From assembly GCA_019828545.1 (NCBI GenBank), contig JACVRA010000754.1, positions 1,703 to 17,939 of the forward strand: 16,237 bases of DNA, in the 5' to 3' direction. The position numbers and the translations under genes were made by a program. Source of the stretch: Paracamarosporium sp. OC-R06-R3 (lineage: Eukaryota > Ascomycota > Dothideomycetes > Pleosporales > Didymosphaeriaceae). The notes under the pieces were generated by a model. It did not search any database, was not told the origin of the DNA, and saw only the letters and a program-made list of their open reading frames with translations. Positions within the stretch are counted from its first letter, which is position 1, and each line of letters begins with the position of its first letter. This document shows positions 1-10,739 of the stretch, piece by piece.

Positions 1-70
1 TATAGTAAATAGATTAAATATAAAAATTAAAGGTAATTCTTTTATTTTTATATACTTAAGGTAGGGTATT

Positions 71-159
71 CTCTAGAGAGTACTCTTCTTAAATTACTCT
101 TTAGAGAGTACTCTCTATAAAGTGCTTCTTATAAAGTAGTTATATAACTCCTTTATAAG
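71..159. repeat. Cluster of palindromes and an imperfect 32-bp inverted repeat
   Basis: Three nested or adjacent inverted repeats sit within 90 bases. Positions 77-86 (AGAGTACTCT) and 102-117 (TAGAGAGTACTCTCTA) are perfect palindromes sharing a core, 27 bases apart. Positions 128-159 form a 32-bp inverted repeat: nine-base arms CTTATAAAG and CTTTATAAG flank a perfect 12-base palindrome (138-149), with one mismatched pair at 137/150. It could extrude as a cruciform. It may be the end of a small inverted-repeat transposon or a local duplication. No matching terminal copy was found elsewhere in the window. Confidence 0.6.
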
Positions 160-709
160 TACTAGTATATATAAGTATATAGGTTAAATTTATATATACT
201 TTTAATAGTAAGAGTTTACTTAACTAATTATCCTTTCTTTTATATTAGAATCTTAGATTATAAAGGTAGGATATACGGGTAAGGTTAAAAAATTTTAAGA
301 TATAAAGTTTTATTTTTAATATACTAATATATAGAGTAAAGGTATAAAAATTAAATATACTTTTTTAATTCTTAATTAAGGTCGTAGTTGTAGAATTATT
401 TACGCTGAAAGGTAGTATAGCTATATATAAGATACTAATCTAATAAGGTATACAAAGTATAATATTAAACTAAAAATAAATAAATTAGTAATACGCTAAT
501 CCTAAAATAAATAAATTAGTAATAATATAGAAATCTTATAATTAAATATAAAACCTTTTAAGAGTCTTTTTATTTAGTCTATTATATTATAAGATTAACC
601 TAGAAAGTACTAAAATAAAGATAAGGTAGTAAAAGCTATAAAATAGCTTTATTAATAGTAATACTAATGTTAATACTAGGCTTAGGCCTCCCCTAAATTT
701 ATTACCTAT
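160..709. other. Stretch without a recognisable gene
   Basis: This AT-rich, TpA-rich DNA holds no frame I can support as coding. Its only structure is the 21-bp direct repeat at 473-524. CpG survives in a few places such as 370-410, as elsewhere in RIP-type DNA. It may include the former promoter of the large dead gene that follows, but no promoter element can be defended. Confidence 0.5.
473..524. repeat. 21-bp exact direct repeat pair
   Basis: Two identical 21-base copies lie at 473-493 and 504-524, offset by 31 bases. Each begins AAAATAAATAAATTAG and continues with TAATA. The ten bases between them contain the CpG-bearing CGCTAATCC. In such AT-rich DNA a short direct repeat can arise by slippage, so no function is inferred. 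Confidence 0.6.
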
Positions 710-3700
710 ATGCCTTTAATTCTAGGCACCTTAACCTCTACCTACTTAAGCATTAGGCTTTAAATTAGTGTTAATGTACCTCTTCCCTAAGATACTCTTA
801 TCTAGCTAGATAAATTACTAGAAGATGAGGATATATATAGACTACCCTCTTCTCTTATATTACTAGTAGTAGATAATATAGAGGCTATAGTAGTTATTAG
901 TTAACTCTAAATAAGTAATAGAGAATAGGTAAATAAGTATATTAAGTATAAACGGCGTATACTATAATAGATAAGAAATAGAGATATAAAGACTACTAAT
1001 ATCTTACTTATAATATAGACTAGAACTATACTAGTATACTTAAGCAAAGATAAAATCCTAGAGTACTTAAGAAATATAAAGAGGCTAGTAAAACTAAATA
1101 GTAATAGTATTAGTAATATAATAGACTAGATTTATACTATTAAAAATAGTAACTTATAGTAATGGCCTATAGTACCTATTATTAAGGAGCTGGCTACTAT
1201 AAAGGAGTTTCCTATTATAGACGCTTATAGTATTAGTAATATATTAATATCTACCCTATTAAAAACTACTTATACTTCTTTAAAAGCTCTAAATAGCCTA
1301 TAAATACTTAGCTAGTATAGTATCTCTTTAGTTTAGTTAACTAGCTAACGTAAAATCTTCCTAGTCTAAAGTAATATACTACTATCTTAGGTTAAATCTC
1401 TATCCTAATAACTATTTAAGAATAGTAATATATTATAACTAGTATAGTTATTTTTTAGCTATAGTATATCTCTACTACTACCTCCTTTATTTAACTATAG
1501 TACACCTTAGCTACTACAGCCATCTAATAGCAATAGTATACCTAAGGAAGTTATATAAAGTAAACTAGCTATTAGATTACTCTTACCTTTTTTCTATTCT
1601 AGTAATATGCCAAGTTTAGCTATTACTTAAGTAGTATCCCTAGTATAGTCTATATTTAAAGTAGGTAGTATATTTAGGTTATCTATTAAGTAAACTACCT
1701 ATAAACTTACTAAGTAGCTTTAGAACTTTTAGGGCTATTCTTATAAAGAGTATACTAAAGTAGATAGACGTTACTAAAAGTATTATAAGTATACTAATAT
1801 ATACTTTATATACTCTTTATTTAAAGACGTTACACGCCTACTTTGTAGAATATATAATAGGGAAATACCTCTCCTAAATATCCTTAATAATTTAAAGCTA
1901 ATAAAGCCCTTAGCTCTACCTAAAGGCTTAGATTTAAAGGCTATATTTAAGGGTATAAGTCCTATAGCTTTCCCTAAAGACGTTAATACCTAGAATAAAA
2001 AGCTACCTTATAATTTATACCTATAATAGTACTATAGTAGTAGTAGGAAGGAACGTACTATTAAAATAAGGTTTAATATAAATAGCATCTATTACTTTTT
2101 TAGTAGCCTAGCCTTTACCTATAATAGAATTAACTAGTATCTATAGGTACACCCTATCTTAAACCTTAATATAAATATATATTTTAGCCTTAAGGTATTT
2201 ATATATAATAGCTATAGTAACCTAGTAATAAGAAACCTACTACTATATAAGATTCCTTACTATTACTTTAGTTCTATTATAGGTAGTATAAAGTTATTAC
2301 TTTTATTTATCTTCTTCTTAGAACTCCGCCTTAAAAGTTAGTATAAGCATAGTACCTACTTAAGTAAATAGGATTAATAGCTTTAGCTAAATGCTATCCT
2401 TTTTTTAGCTATTAGTAAGATAGTTAACAACTCTACTATAGTATTATACTTACCTACCTCTAAAGATAACACTAGTAGAGGGGTAACTATAGTGTTAAAA
2501 GAGAGTTTAAAGTAAGTAGAGAATACTTAAGAGTAACTCTTAGTATACTAGCTATAGTATTAATACCTTAATATACTATAAACTACTATACTTAAAAGGA
2601 TTACTAAGAATCTAGGCTTAGATTAGTTTAAGGGTGCTACTCTATTTATCTATACAAAAAATACCAAGCTCACGTATATAATAAGTAACTTAGCTAGTGC
2701 CTATAAGCGCTAGGAATAGGCCTAAGTAAAGGCTATTAATTTATAATTCTATAGCAAAGATTGTACCTATATTAATATTGCTAAGACGGTTACCTTAGAG
2801 GATTATACCTATCTATATAATCCTATCTTAGATAGATTTAAAGCTAAGATGTTTTTCTAAAAGCGCTACTGTCTTAAATCCTATACCTATACACGCGTTA
2901 AGCTGTTAGAAGATGGTAAGTAAGCTAAAGGGAGTCTATAGGTAACTACCTACCCCTAGGCCACTATAAAAAATATAATGGGCCAGACGCTAACTATAGT
3001 ACTACTTAGACGGAAGAATATAAATAGTCTAGTATACTTATAGTTCTATATAAATATTAAAACGCCATTTAACAACGCCAAGGTGTACGTATTTAATAAT
3101 GTAGTAGTAGAGAATCTAGTACTAGATCCTGGCTACATCTACTTACTATAGTAGTAGGGTAGAGGTATTATCTTCTTAAAGAACGTCTATAAGGGCTTCT
3201 ATTTTTATAGTAAAGGCTATACGTTCTCTACTCTTAAAAATAATTAATAGTAATTATATAGGATTTAAAAAGAGTATTAAGTCTCCCTTACTATAATAGA
3301 TAAAATCTATAAGTAGTAGAAAGAATAAGACTTTTATAATAATAATATTAATAATATCTATTTACTACTTTTATATTATATAGTATTATTATAGAAGCTG
3401 TTTAGCTTTTTCTATACCTAAATTAATAAGTACTATTTTTTATTTAAGTATACACTTACGTATACTGCTTAAACCTACTTACTTTTAAAAACTATAGTAA
3501 TAATAATTATACTATAAGTACTTTAGTTCTACTATAGTAGTAGCTTACTATATAGAGAGTTACTACTATATAAGAATTACTAAGAATAGTAGTAAGAGTA
3601 GAATCTTATTATAAAAGAGGGCCTTAGTATATAGAATATATTAAAGTAGTATAGTATAGACTAGTTCTTACTTAAGTTTAACTAAAAGACTAGGTAGCTA

Positions 3701-5062
3701 GTATAGCTATATAAAGATAATATACTTATAAAAAACCTACTAATATATACTAAGTATAAGTGTAGATAGAGAGTAGTTAAGAATTTATAAAATATATTTA
3801 TTTAATTTTACTAAGCTATAGACTAGTTTTAGTAGTATAATGTCCTAAAGTATCCCTAGCTACTCTAAAAATAGTTAAAGTATCTATACGTTCTTTATCT
3901 AGAGTAGTTTAATACTAATATATAGTTATTAATATTAATAGCTTATAAGTACCGTTTAGAGCTTTTATTAGCTATACTAAAGTAGAACGGCAACCTAACG
4001 TTCTACTATAAGGGTATAAAATATACGTTTTTTAAAGACGGTGTAGTTAGGCTACTATATATAATTATAAATAATAAGATATAGTTTCCTATTATAAAAA
4101 AGCTACTAGACTTTTTATTCCTTTAAGATAATAAGTAAGAGCGTATAGGGTAGAGAGGTAGACCTTATTAACTTATTCTATAAAAGAGCTTTAAGTTTAT
4201 AAAGGATTAACTAAACTATTAGTAAATAAGTAGGTAATTAAATAAATTCTTCTATTTAGTTTATTTAATACATTAGATCCTATTCTATCTATTTAATAAG
4301 GTATTAATTACGTCTATAAAGGAAAGCTATATAAAAAGCCTATAAAAGTAAATAATATAGTTTTTAACTATATTTATAGTACCTAGTATAGTTAAATTAC
4401 TATTTTAGGAATTACCTAGAATAGTTTTTAATCTTATCTACTAGGTATACTAATAGTCTTAATAAGCCAGGGCCTATAATAAGGTCTAGGCAATAATAGC
4501 ACTAATTAAGGTAGGTAAAAAGTAAAGGCTATTAATATTAGGCTAGGATAAGATAGTAGAGTACTAAATTACTAGATAGATAAGTACTAATATAAAGAAG
4601 TTTCTACTAGTATAAAAGTAAAAAATACCTTCTATATTAATAATATAAGAGAAAATTAAAGGCTTAAATTTAAATAAGTTAGATAGGCTAATAGTAGTGT
4701 TTATATAAGAAAGAAGCACTACTATTATTAAGATATAAAAGAAAAATGGCCCTAGATAAGTAGGGTATATAAAATCCTTATAGTATATTCTTAACTACTT
4801 CTAGTATACTAAGAAGGGGTATACTAAAGTTAAGTAAATGTCTAGTATAAATAGTAGTATATTTATATTATTTACTAATAGTAATTAAGTATATCCTAGT
4901 TATATTATAAAAGACGATTAGTAAAGATAGAAATAAGAAAAATAAAAGAAGTTTAAAATACTAAAAAAAAAAAAATAAGAGGACTAAAATAAGAGTATAT
5001 TAAAAAGTAAAAAGTAAGATAAAAAAGAGAAGAGAAAGTTAGTATTATAGTTATACTATAAT
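710..5062 (+). pseudogene. Large RIP-inactivated gene, uncharacterised fungal family
   Basis: One + frame (codons starting at 710, 713 and so on) reads as protein for about 1,450 codons with no frameshift seen. It is broken by more than 100 stops, all TAA or TAG, falling where Gln or Trp would fit. ATG 710-712 begins MPLI, but upstream codons are in frame, so the true start is uncertain. The first 330 or so residues are rich in S, N, P and T and look disordered. The core keeps clear stretches: GISPIAFPKDVN (near 1,950), ATLFIYTKNTKLTY (2,636-2,677), CTYINIAKTVTLEDYTYL (2,762-2,815), KRYCLKSY (2,861 on), FNNAKVYVFNNVVVENL (3,068 on). The end is lysine-rich, with a run of 13 A at 4,963-4,975. 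The order recalls an uncharacterised, roughly 1,000-residue or longer Pezizomycotina family with motifs like KGTKLQ, YVDIGKEV and YSQWY, remembered and not searched. No catalytic motif is recognised. Confidence 0.65.
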
Positions 5063-5747
5063 AAGGTAACTTAATAAATAAATTTATTAATATCTTTAAT
5101 AAAGACGTCCTTTAAAACTAAGAGTTAGGTAATCTAGTATATAAAGATAACGTAAACTATAATATAAAAATATAACTAGTAGTTATATAATAACTTTATA
5201 ATAATTTTATATAGGATTTAATTCCGTTTACCTAAAAACTAAGTTACTAAAAGTATAGTTACTAAGCCTTATATAATTACTTAATAAATATAAGGTAATA
5301 AGAAAATCTTTTTTTAAAAACTACGTAGACATTTCTTCCTTATATATTATATTACTTACTTAACCTTTTACTAGTATAATAGTGTCTATAATTAGTATTA
5401 CCCTCTCTACCTAGTCTTATAACCTTAAAGTTATTTCTTATAAATTTAATTTTATATCTAGTAAGTAGATTAAAATATATCTATATAACAATATATAACG
5501 TATTTAGAACCTAAATACGTAAGAAAACAAAACGCCATTAACTAAGTTAAAGGAGGTTTAATTAGGTTATTAATTATTATCTTTATAATTAAAAACCTAT
5601 TAGGTACTATAAAAAAATATTAATCTACGTATTATAACCTAGTTTTATTTATAATATAGGTAGATTATATTAGATAGAGGGTAGTTAGTAGTTCTACCTT
5701 TTTAAAAATAAATAAATACCTATAGAAGTAAAAACTATATTTTATAA
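5063..5747. other. Stretch after the large pseudogene, no clear gene
   Basis: The + frame of the preceding pseudogene can be followed to about 5,460 with many stops and Ile, Tyr, Lys and Asn-rich stretches, but nothing distinguishes it well from chance. It may be the tail of that gene, its 3' flank, or another broken element. Some CpA remains near 5,525 (GAAAACAAAACGCC). No repeat or RNA gene is seen. Confidence 0.35.
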
Positions 5748-6046
5748 TATATTTACCTCCTCCCTATATAGAATTTACTATAAATAATAGATAAATAAGA
5801 AATCTATTATAAAAATATACCTATAAATTTTTAATACTATCCTAGGCCTAGTAGGTCTATATTTAAAGGTAAGAAAGAGTTAAGCCTTTATTTATAAAGT
5901 AAGGAGGTTATAAGACTATTAAACTTTTACCCCCTTCCTATATAGAATTTACTATAAATTATAGTTAAATATAATACCTATTATAAAAGTATATTTATAG
6001 ATTTTTAGTGCTATTATAGGCCTAGTAGGTCTATAGTTTAGTAGGG
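5748..6046. repeat. About 110-bp direct repeats offset by 174 bp
   Basis: A segment at about 5,748-5,861 recurs at about 5,922-6,035. CTATATAGAATTTACTATAA lies at 5,764 and 5,938, and GGCCTAGTAGGTCTAT at 5,845 and 6,019. The offset is 174 bases at both ends, so no net indel separates the copies, and 174 is exactly 58 codons. Differences are mostly C/T and A/G with a few transversions. In the + frame used by the flanking remnants, both copies read as PP(P/S)YIEFTIN followed by similar residues, so this may be a duplicated protein segment. A non-coding tandem duplication is equally possible. Confidence 0.7.
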
Positions 6047-7770
6047 GGTATTAAAGGTTTACTACTTTTATACTATTATCTATTACTATTTATACTTACT
6101 ACTTTAATTAGTCCTATTTATATGTCTTTATTCTAGTTTACCTACTACTACGTAACGCCTTTATTATATAATAGTATTAAAAAGGTGTATACGTTAAGCT
6201 TTTAGTTAACCTCCTACCTTTTATGTAAATAGGCCTACTTAAATACAACTAGCACCTTACTTAAACTACTAAAGTAGACCTATATAATAGATAGTATTAA
6301 TAAAATAGTATATATACTAGATAGTAAGAGATATATTTTAGTAGTTATAGGTATAGGTATTATAATATTATTTAATAGTAAGATTTAGTACTAAGGTTAT
6401 CTTATATACTAAAAAGGCTAATTATATAATATAGTTTCTAACTTTTACTTTAAGAACGATATCTTTATAAAGTTAGGTAAAATATTCTTATTTAATTATT
6501 ATTATATCTTTTAGTCTTTAGCTATAATATAGGACTTTTATAACCTTATCTATAATATCTATTTAAGAGTAAGGGAGGTGCTGCGTTAAGAACCGTCTTT
6601 AATATATTAACTACTAAAGTATATAAATAATAAAGGTTATCTACTACAACTATATATATAAAATATTAATAACATTAATATAAAAGTTTTAGGTAGTAGT
6701 AAGGTACTACTACTATTAATTATACTATAGCTAATTATATTTTAGCTATATAAAAGTATAAACTATATTTAGTACTATGTTTATAATATAACTATTAATA
6801 ATTATAACTCTAATAACTTTTATAAGTAGTAAGAGGAATACAACGTCTATATATAAAGTATAAAGGCCTATATAAAAGGTAATTTAATACTATAGAAGTA
6901 AGTGGCCTAAGGCACCCTTCGTCCTTACGTTACCCTATACGAGGAATTAAATCTAGATAAAGAGGTAATAATTAGGTACTTTAAATATAATATAAAAGTA
7001 TAAGTAGATACTATTATTATTATTAAGATAAAGCTATTAATACCTAATTTCCTACGTAGTACGCTACTTTTTTATAATAATATCTAGGTAAGGAAGAGTA
7101 TTACTATCTAGATTAGTAATAAACTATTAGTATAAAAGGTTACCTATAAGTTTAACTATATACTTAAAATTATATATAATAATATTATACTACTATAGTT
7201 ATAATTACTCTTAGTTTAATACTAGTCTTAAAAGATATAGACTATTAAGTAGATAGTTTATAATAGTAAGCCCTTATAAAATAATTATTAACCTAGTACT
7301 AACTAGCCAGCTAATAATAATTATATAGTAGTAACGGCTAGTATACTATTAATACTTAATAATTATATCTATACTATTATAAACTGGCTTTTAAATAAGC
7401 GTCTATACTACTATAAAAAAAATATCCTTAAGGCCCCTTATATCTACCCTAAGCCACTATTATATCTAGACTCTAAGGCGTACTAGAACTTATAAAAATA
7501 TAGTATAGTTAATCTATTTAAGAGAGAAATCTTTAGTATATTTTTTAAATAGGCTATATAATTGCAACGTAATATATAGATTAGAATATTTATAATATAT
7601 AAATTTAATATAATTAAACTATAGTAGAGGTAGTTTTTTAGTAGTATATAGTTATTTATCCTTATTAAAAAGTAGAACTAGTAGATAGTAATACTTATAT
7701 TTAACCTAAAAAACCTACTATATAATAATAATAAAACCTATTAAAGTATAATAAGGAGAATTATAAAATC
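6047..7770 (+). pseudogene. Possible second decayed gene, unknown family
   Basis: The same + frame phase as the 710-5,062 pseudogene again gives protein-like stretches broken only by TAA and TAG. The best are GTLRPYVTLYEELNLDKEVI and the residues after it (near 6,910-7,000) and a tract around 7,373-7,486 containing NWLLNKR and APYIYPKPLLYLDSKAY. Between them is an N, T and P-rich stretch that looks like a linker. At 6,301-6,390 the text LDSKRYILVVIGIGII has a faint glycine pattern, not enough to name a domain. Another + frame is nearly as open in parts, so strand and frame are not secure. It could be a separate gene or a far continuation of the first. I do not recognise the product. Confidence 0.35.
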
Positions 7771-7909
7771 TTGCTAGGTAGTAGTTAATAAATATATAAA
7801 GTATACAAGAACTACTAAAGACGTTAAAATATAATACTCTTAAAATACTATTAAAGGTAATTATTTTTAGGTAGTAATAGACCTCTTAAAAGACTTTATA
7901 CTTAAAAAA

Positions 7910-8620
7910 GATAAGGTCTTAAAAGATAGTAATAATTAGCTAGTAGAGTTTATAAAGATTTAAGGGAAAGGATAATACTTTTTAAGATTATAGCCTAATA
8001 TATACTTAAAGTACGTAAGATAGATACTATATTAAAATAGTAATTAATAGATTATCTTAGTTTTATAAACATTAACTATTATAATGCCGTAGAATTAATA
8101 CGTAATAATAAGAAATTATAAATTTTAGTCTAGGTAGTAATATTTTTAACTCTATTAGTTAAAGTCTACTACTATAGGACGTAGTGGCCGGCTGCCTAGA
8201 TTAAAAATAGGAAGGCTTTAAAGCTATTACCCCTAGAGGTAAGTAGATATTATAAGATTTTACTATTAAATTTTATAGGCCTAATTTACTATATTCTTTA
8301 GTATAATATAACATTATATAACTAGACTCTATACTAAACTAGATAGGAGTTAATATTATTTAGCTAATCTAAAATTACTAATAAAATTTATTTAGGGGTA
8401 AAATTAAAAGTAAGGGCTTATAAGAAAGTAATAGTAAGTATACTTATAAATAAAGTTAAATATAAAAGGTAGGTTTTCCTCTATATAGTATATAATACTA
8501 AGTAAGAGAGATATATTAAAAGGAAAGAAGAAGAAACACTTCCTTAATAACTTTATATAAAATAGCTTATATACCTATAGGAATTCCGTTAACCATTATA
8601 GTAAAGAAAGAGACGCCTAG
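7910..8620 (+). pseudogene. Possible coding remnant, unknown family
   Basis: In the same + phase as the upstream remnants, DYLSFININYYNAVELIRNN (about 8,051-8,107) and KVYYYRT followed by WPAA and KNRKALKLLPLEVSRYYK (about 8,160-8,262) read like protein with TAG at plausible Gln or Trp positions. Beyond 8,300 the stops become dense, and a basic stretch (RKEEE near 8,525) closes the readable part. CGTAGTGGCCGGCTGCC at 8,180-8,196 is one of the few GC-rich spots on this side. It may belong to the 6,047-7,770 remnant. No domain is recognised, and the edges are guesses. Confidence 0.3.
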
Positions 8621-8789
8621 TAGAGTAAAGGAATATTAATAAATAAATAAATAAGGTTTAAAAGACTACTACCTCTTCTATTTTCCTAATACTTATTATT
8701 TAAGGCCTAGGTAGTGGCCTCTATTAGAGAGCTATTAAAGTTATTATTAACGTAAAACTAATACGTCTATTAAAAATTAATACCCTTAA

Positions 8790-10130
8790 GGTAAATATAT
8801 AGAGTAAGAAGGTTATTATTATTACTACTACTTATCTTAGCCTACGTTGTACAAATGGAGTTGGTAGATATATTATTAGCCTAAAGCTTAAATATATTAA
8901 AGACTATACTACCTAAAGCTTTAGAGTTTATCTTGTTTAATAGGGTAATAATGTCTAAGATAACGCCGCCATACGTTATCTTAAGGCTAGTAAAGACGTT
9001 GCTAGTAATCTTACTAAACTTAACCTTAGAGAATTTAGTAAGTTTATTTAAAAGGTTAATAACCTATTTACGTTTAATCTCCTTCTTACTATTAATAGTG
9101 GCAACGGCAGCTTTATTAATAGAAAGGTAGGGAAATTCTCTAGAGTAGAATTTAATAGTAGAGAAAGGCCCCTTAACTAGTAATACCTTAGCTAATATAG
9201 TATTAAAAAGAGGCTAGTACTTCTCTAGGAAGGTCCTCTAGTCTAATATAAGGTTATTAGGCGCTGGAGGAAAGCCATCCTTATTAATGCTAGTAACATT
9301 AGTAGGCAGGACCTGTACGCCACCTGGCTGGCTATTGCAGGCTTACACGGTACTAAAAGACGACGGCCTAGTAGTGGCTAAAGTAGCCAAGGTAACTATG
9401 CTGTCTACTTAGAAAGCCTTTATGTTTGCGTACGTGGTTAGGTAGTAATAGGTAAAGTTGTTAATATAAGTAAGTTAATATCATTATTAGAAGTAGAAAG
9501 AAAGGTATAATAGAGTAGGTAAATAGTTATATCTAGAGATAGATGTATACGTCCCTTTATACTTTTATTTACTTTATAGAAAAGGCTAGCCTATAGTAAT
9601 TCCTACCAGTAATATACCTCCCTATCTATGTTAAGGTCTTTAGGATCGTCTATTCCCCTTTCTTAGAGGGAAGAATAATCTATAACGTAGCCATTTACCT
9701 ATCTAGAAAATGCCATAAAGATAACATCTACGTTTCTATACTACTTTGCCCTGTGCCTATGGCTATGCCATCAGTGATCCATCGTACACAGGCAAGAAAG
9801 ATTAGAGGCATTACTAAGAAGCGTATAAATGTATATATGCCGTACAAAGAAGACGTTACGATTATCTAGTTATCTTTCCTATATAGTTAGTGCTATAGGC
9901 GTAAACGAGACATTACTGCCGTGGGGATGGTTATAAGGTATACTAGGTACGATAATATAAAATAACCTATAAGATTAGCTGCCGGAATACTATCCTAGAT
10001 ATTATGTAATAGGTTACCTATTAAAAAGCTACGCCGTAATGACTCTAGCCCCCGTGCAGCGTTTCGTCTCCCAGCAGCGTAAAAGCCTAGGTTAAGAACC
10101 CTAAAGTTAAACCTACTATGTTATAGCTAG
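8790..10130 (-). pseudogene. Decayed minus-strand gene in the least mutated patch
   Basis: Two minus-strand frames carry long protein-like stretches with few stops. The 5' part (about 10,080 to 9,440) contains WETKRCTGARVITA, NHPHGSNVSFTPIALTI, LDNRNVFFVRHIYIYTLLSN, RNVDVIFMAF and ERGIDDPKDLNIDREVYYW. The 3' part (about 9,475 to 8,790), one frame over, contains YYYLTTYANIKAF, NSQPGGVQVLPTNVTSINKD, GPFSTIKFYSREFPYLSINK and NVFTSLKITYGGVILDIITL. The 3' part has only about seven stops in 225 codons, all TAA or TAG. The frames meet at about 9,440-9,480. An intron with a donor near 9,573 (GTAAAT on the minus strand) and a CTAAC branch-like site near 9,440 would explain this, as would a frameshift. 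No start, signal peptide or domain is certain. The family is not recognised; together the parts give about 430 codons. Confidence 0.6.
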
Positions 10131-10735
10131 GTAAGGTTGCGTTAGTATATATAGGTATATTAGCTTACTTAGTCTACTTCTACCTAAAGGGGGTTTAAGT
10201 ATAAGAAATATACTTTTACTAACTAGTAACTTAAACTACTACCTACTAAGATATTATAGGTAAATATTTTATTAAGAATTACCTTTATATCTCTTCCCTA
10301 GCTATAATAACTATAAAAATAGAATATATATAGTTTATTTCCTTTTCCTCCTCTACTAAATTATATACTCGTATTACTAAGATAGTATTATAGTTAACGT
10401 AATAGAATATTAATAAGTGCTATAGAAAGCCCTTATATCTACTAGTCTACCCTTTAGCTCTTAGTTATAGTAGCTTCTCTCTTTAGTCTAGCCACTATAG
10501 CGCACGTATAGACTTTCTTCTATAGTAGGACTTAGTATTTCTAAATAATAGTAGTTAGGGCCCTTAGTAAGTTACTAATAAGTTTAATAATACCTTAGTT
10601 TATATAGCTATTATAGTAGAGACTATTAGCTTTATAGTTTATACTATTTTTATTAATAATCTTATAAATACATTTATATTCCTTATTTAGTACCTAATAC
10701 TTATATATAAAGATAATATAATTATTTATTTATTT
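10131..10735. other. Stretch without a recognisable gene
   Basis: RIP-type DNA resumes here. The minus-strand frame of the neighbouring pseudogene can be followed a short way into it, to about 10,130, then dissolves into stops. Short CpG-bearing spots (near 10,500) remain. No tandem repeat, RNA gene or convincing frame is seen. Confidence 0.4.
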
Positions 10736-10739
10736 ATAT

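Noticed and set aside
5748..6046. Long terminal repeats of a retrotransposon
   Set aside because: The copies are only about 60 bases apart, leaving no room for an internal region.
6250..6480. A faint resemblance to a copia-type aspartic protease (an aspartate-serine pair, then a glycine-spaced strand)
   Set aside because: The glycine and histidine expected after the aspartate are not there and could not have been lost by simple transitions; no reverse transcriptase or integrase motif follows.
710..8620. A genetic code in which TAA and TAG are sense (Gln) would also give many TAA and TAG and almost no TGA
   Set aside because: Reassignment would not remove CpA and TpG from non-coding repeats, nor deplete ATG, TGG and His codons. 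The 42-bp repeat copies also show transition-only wear. RIP explains all of it.
3250..8900. A telomere-linked RecQ helicase, common beside fungal telomeres
   Set aside because: I looked for the Walker A and DEAH-type motifs, allowing for transition changes, and found nothing convincing. GSSKV at 6,692 lacks the needed context.
8933..9130. A 65-codon open frame on the + strand, the longest in the window
   Set aside because: It opens with TTG, and the first ATG is at 8,951. It is leucine and isoleucine-rich as antisense frames of K, N and S-rich text often are, and it lies opposite the coherent 1.3-kb minus-strand pseudogene.
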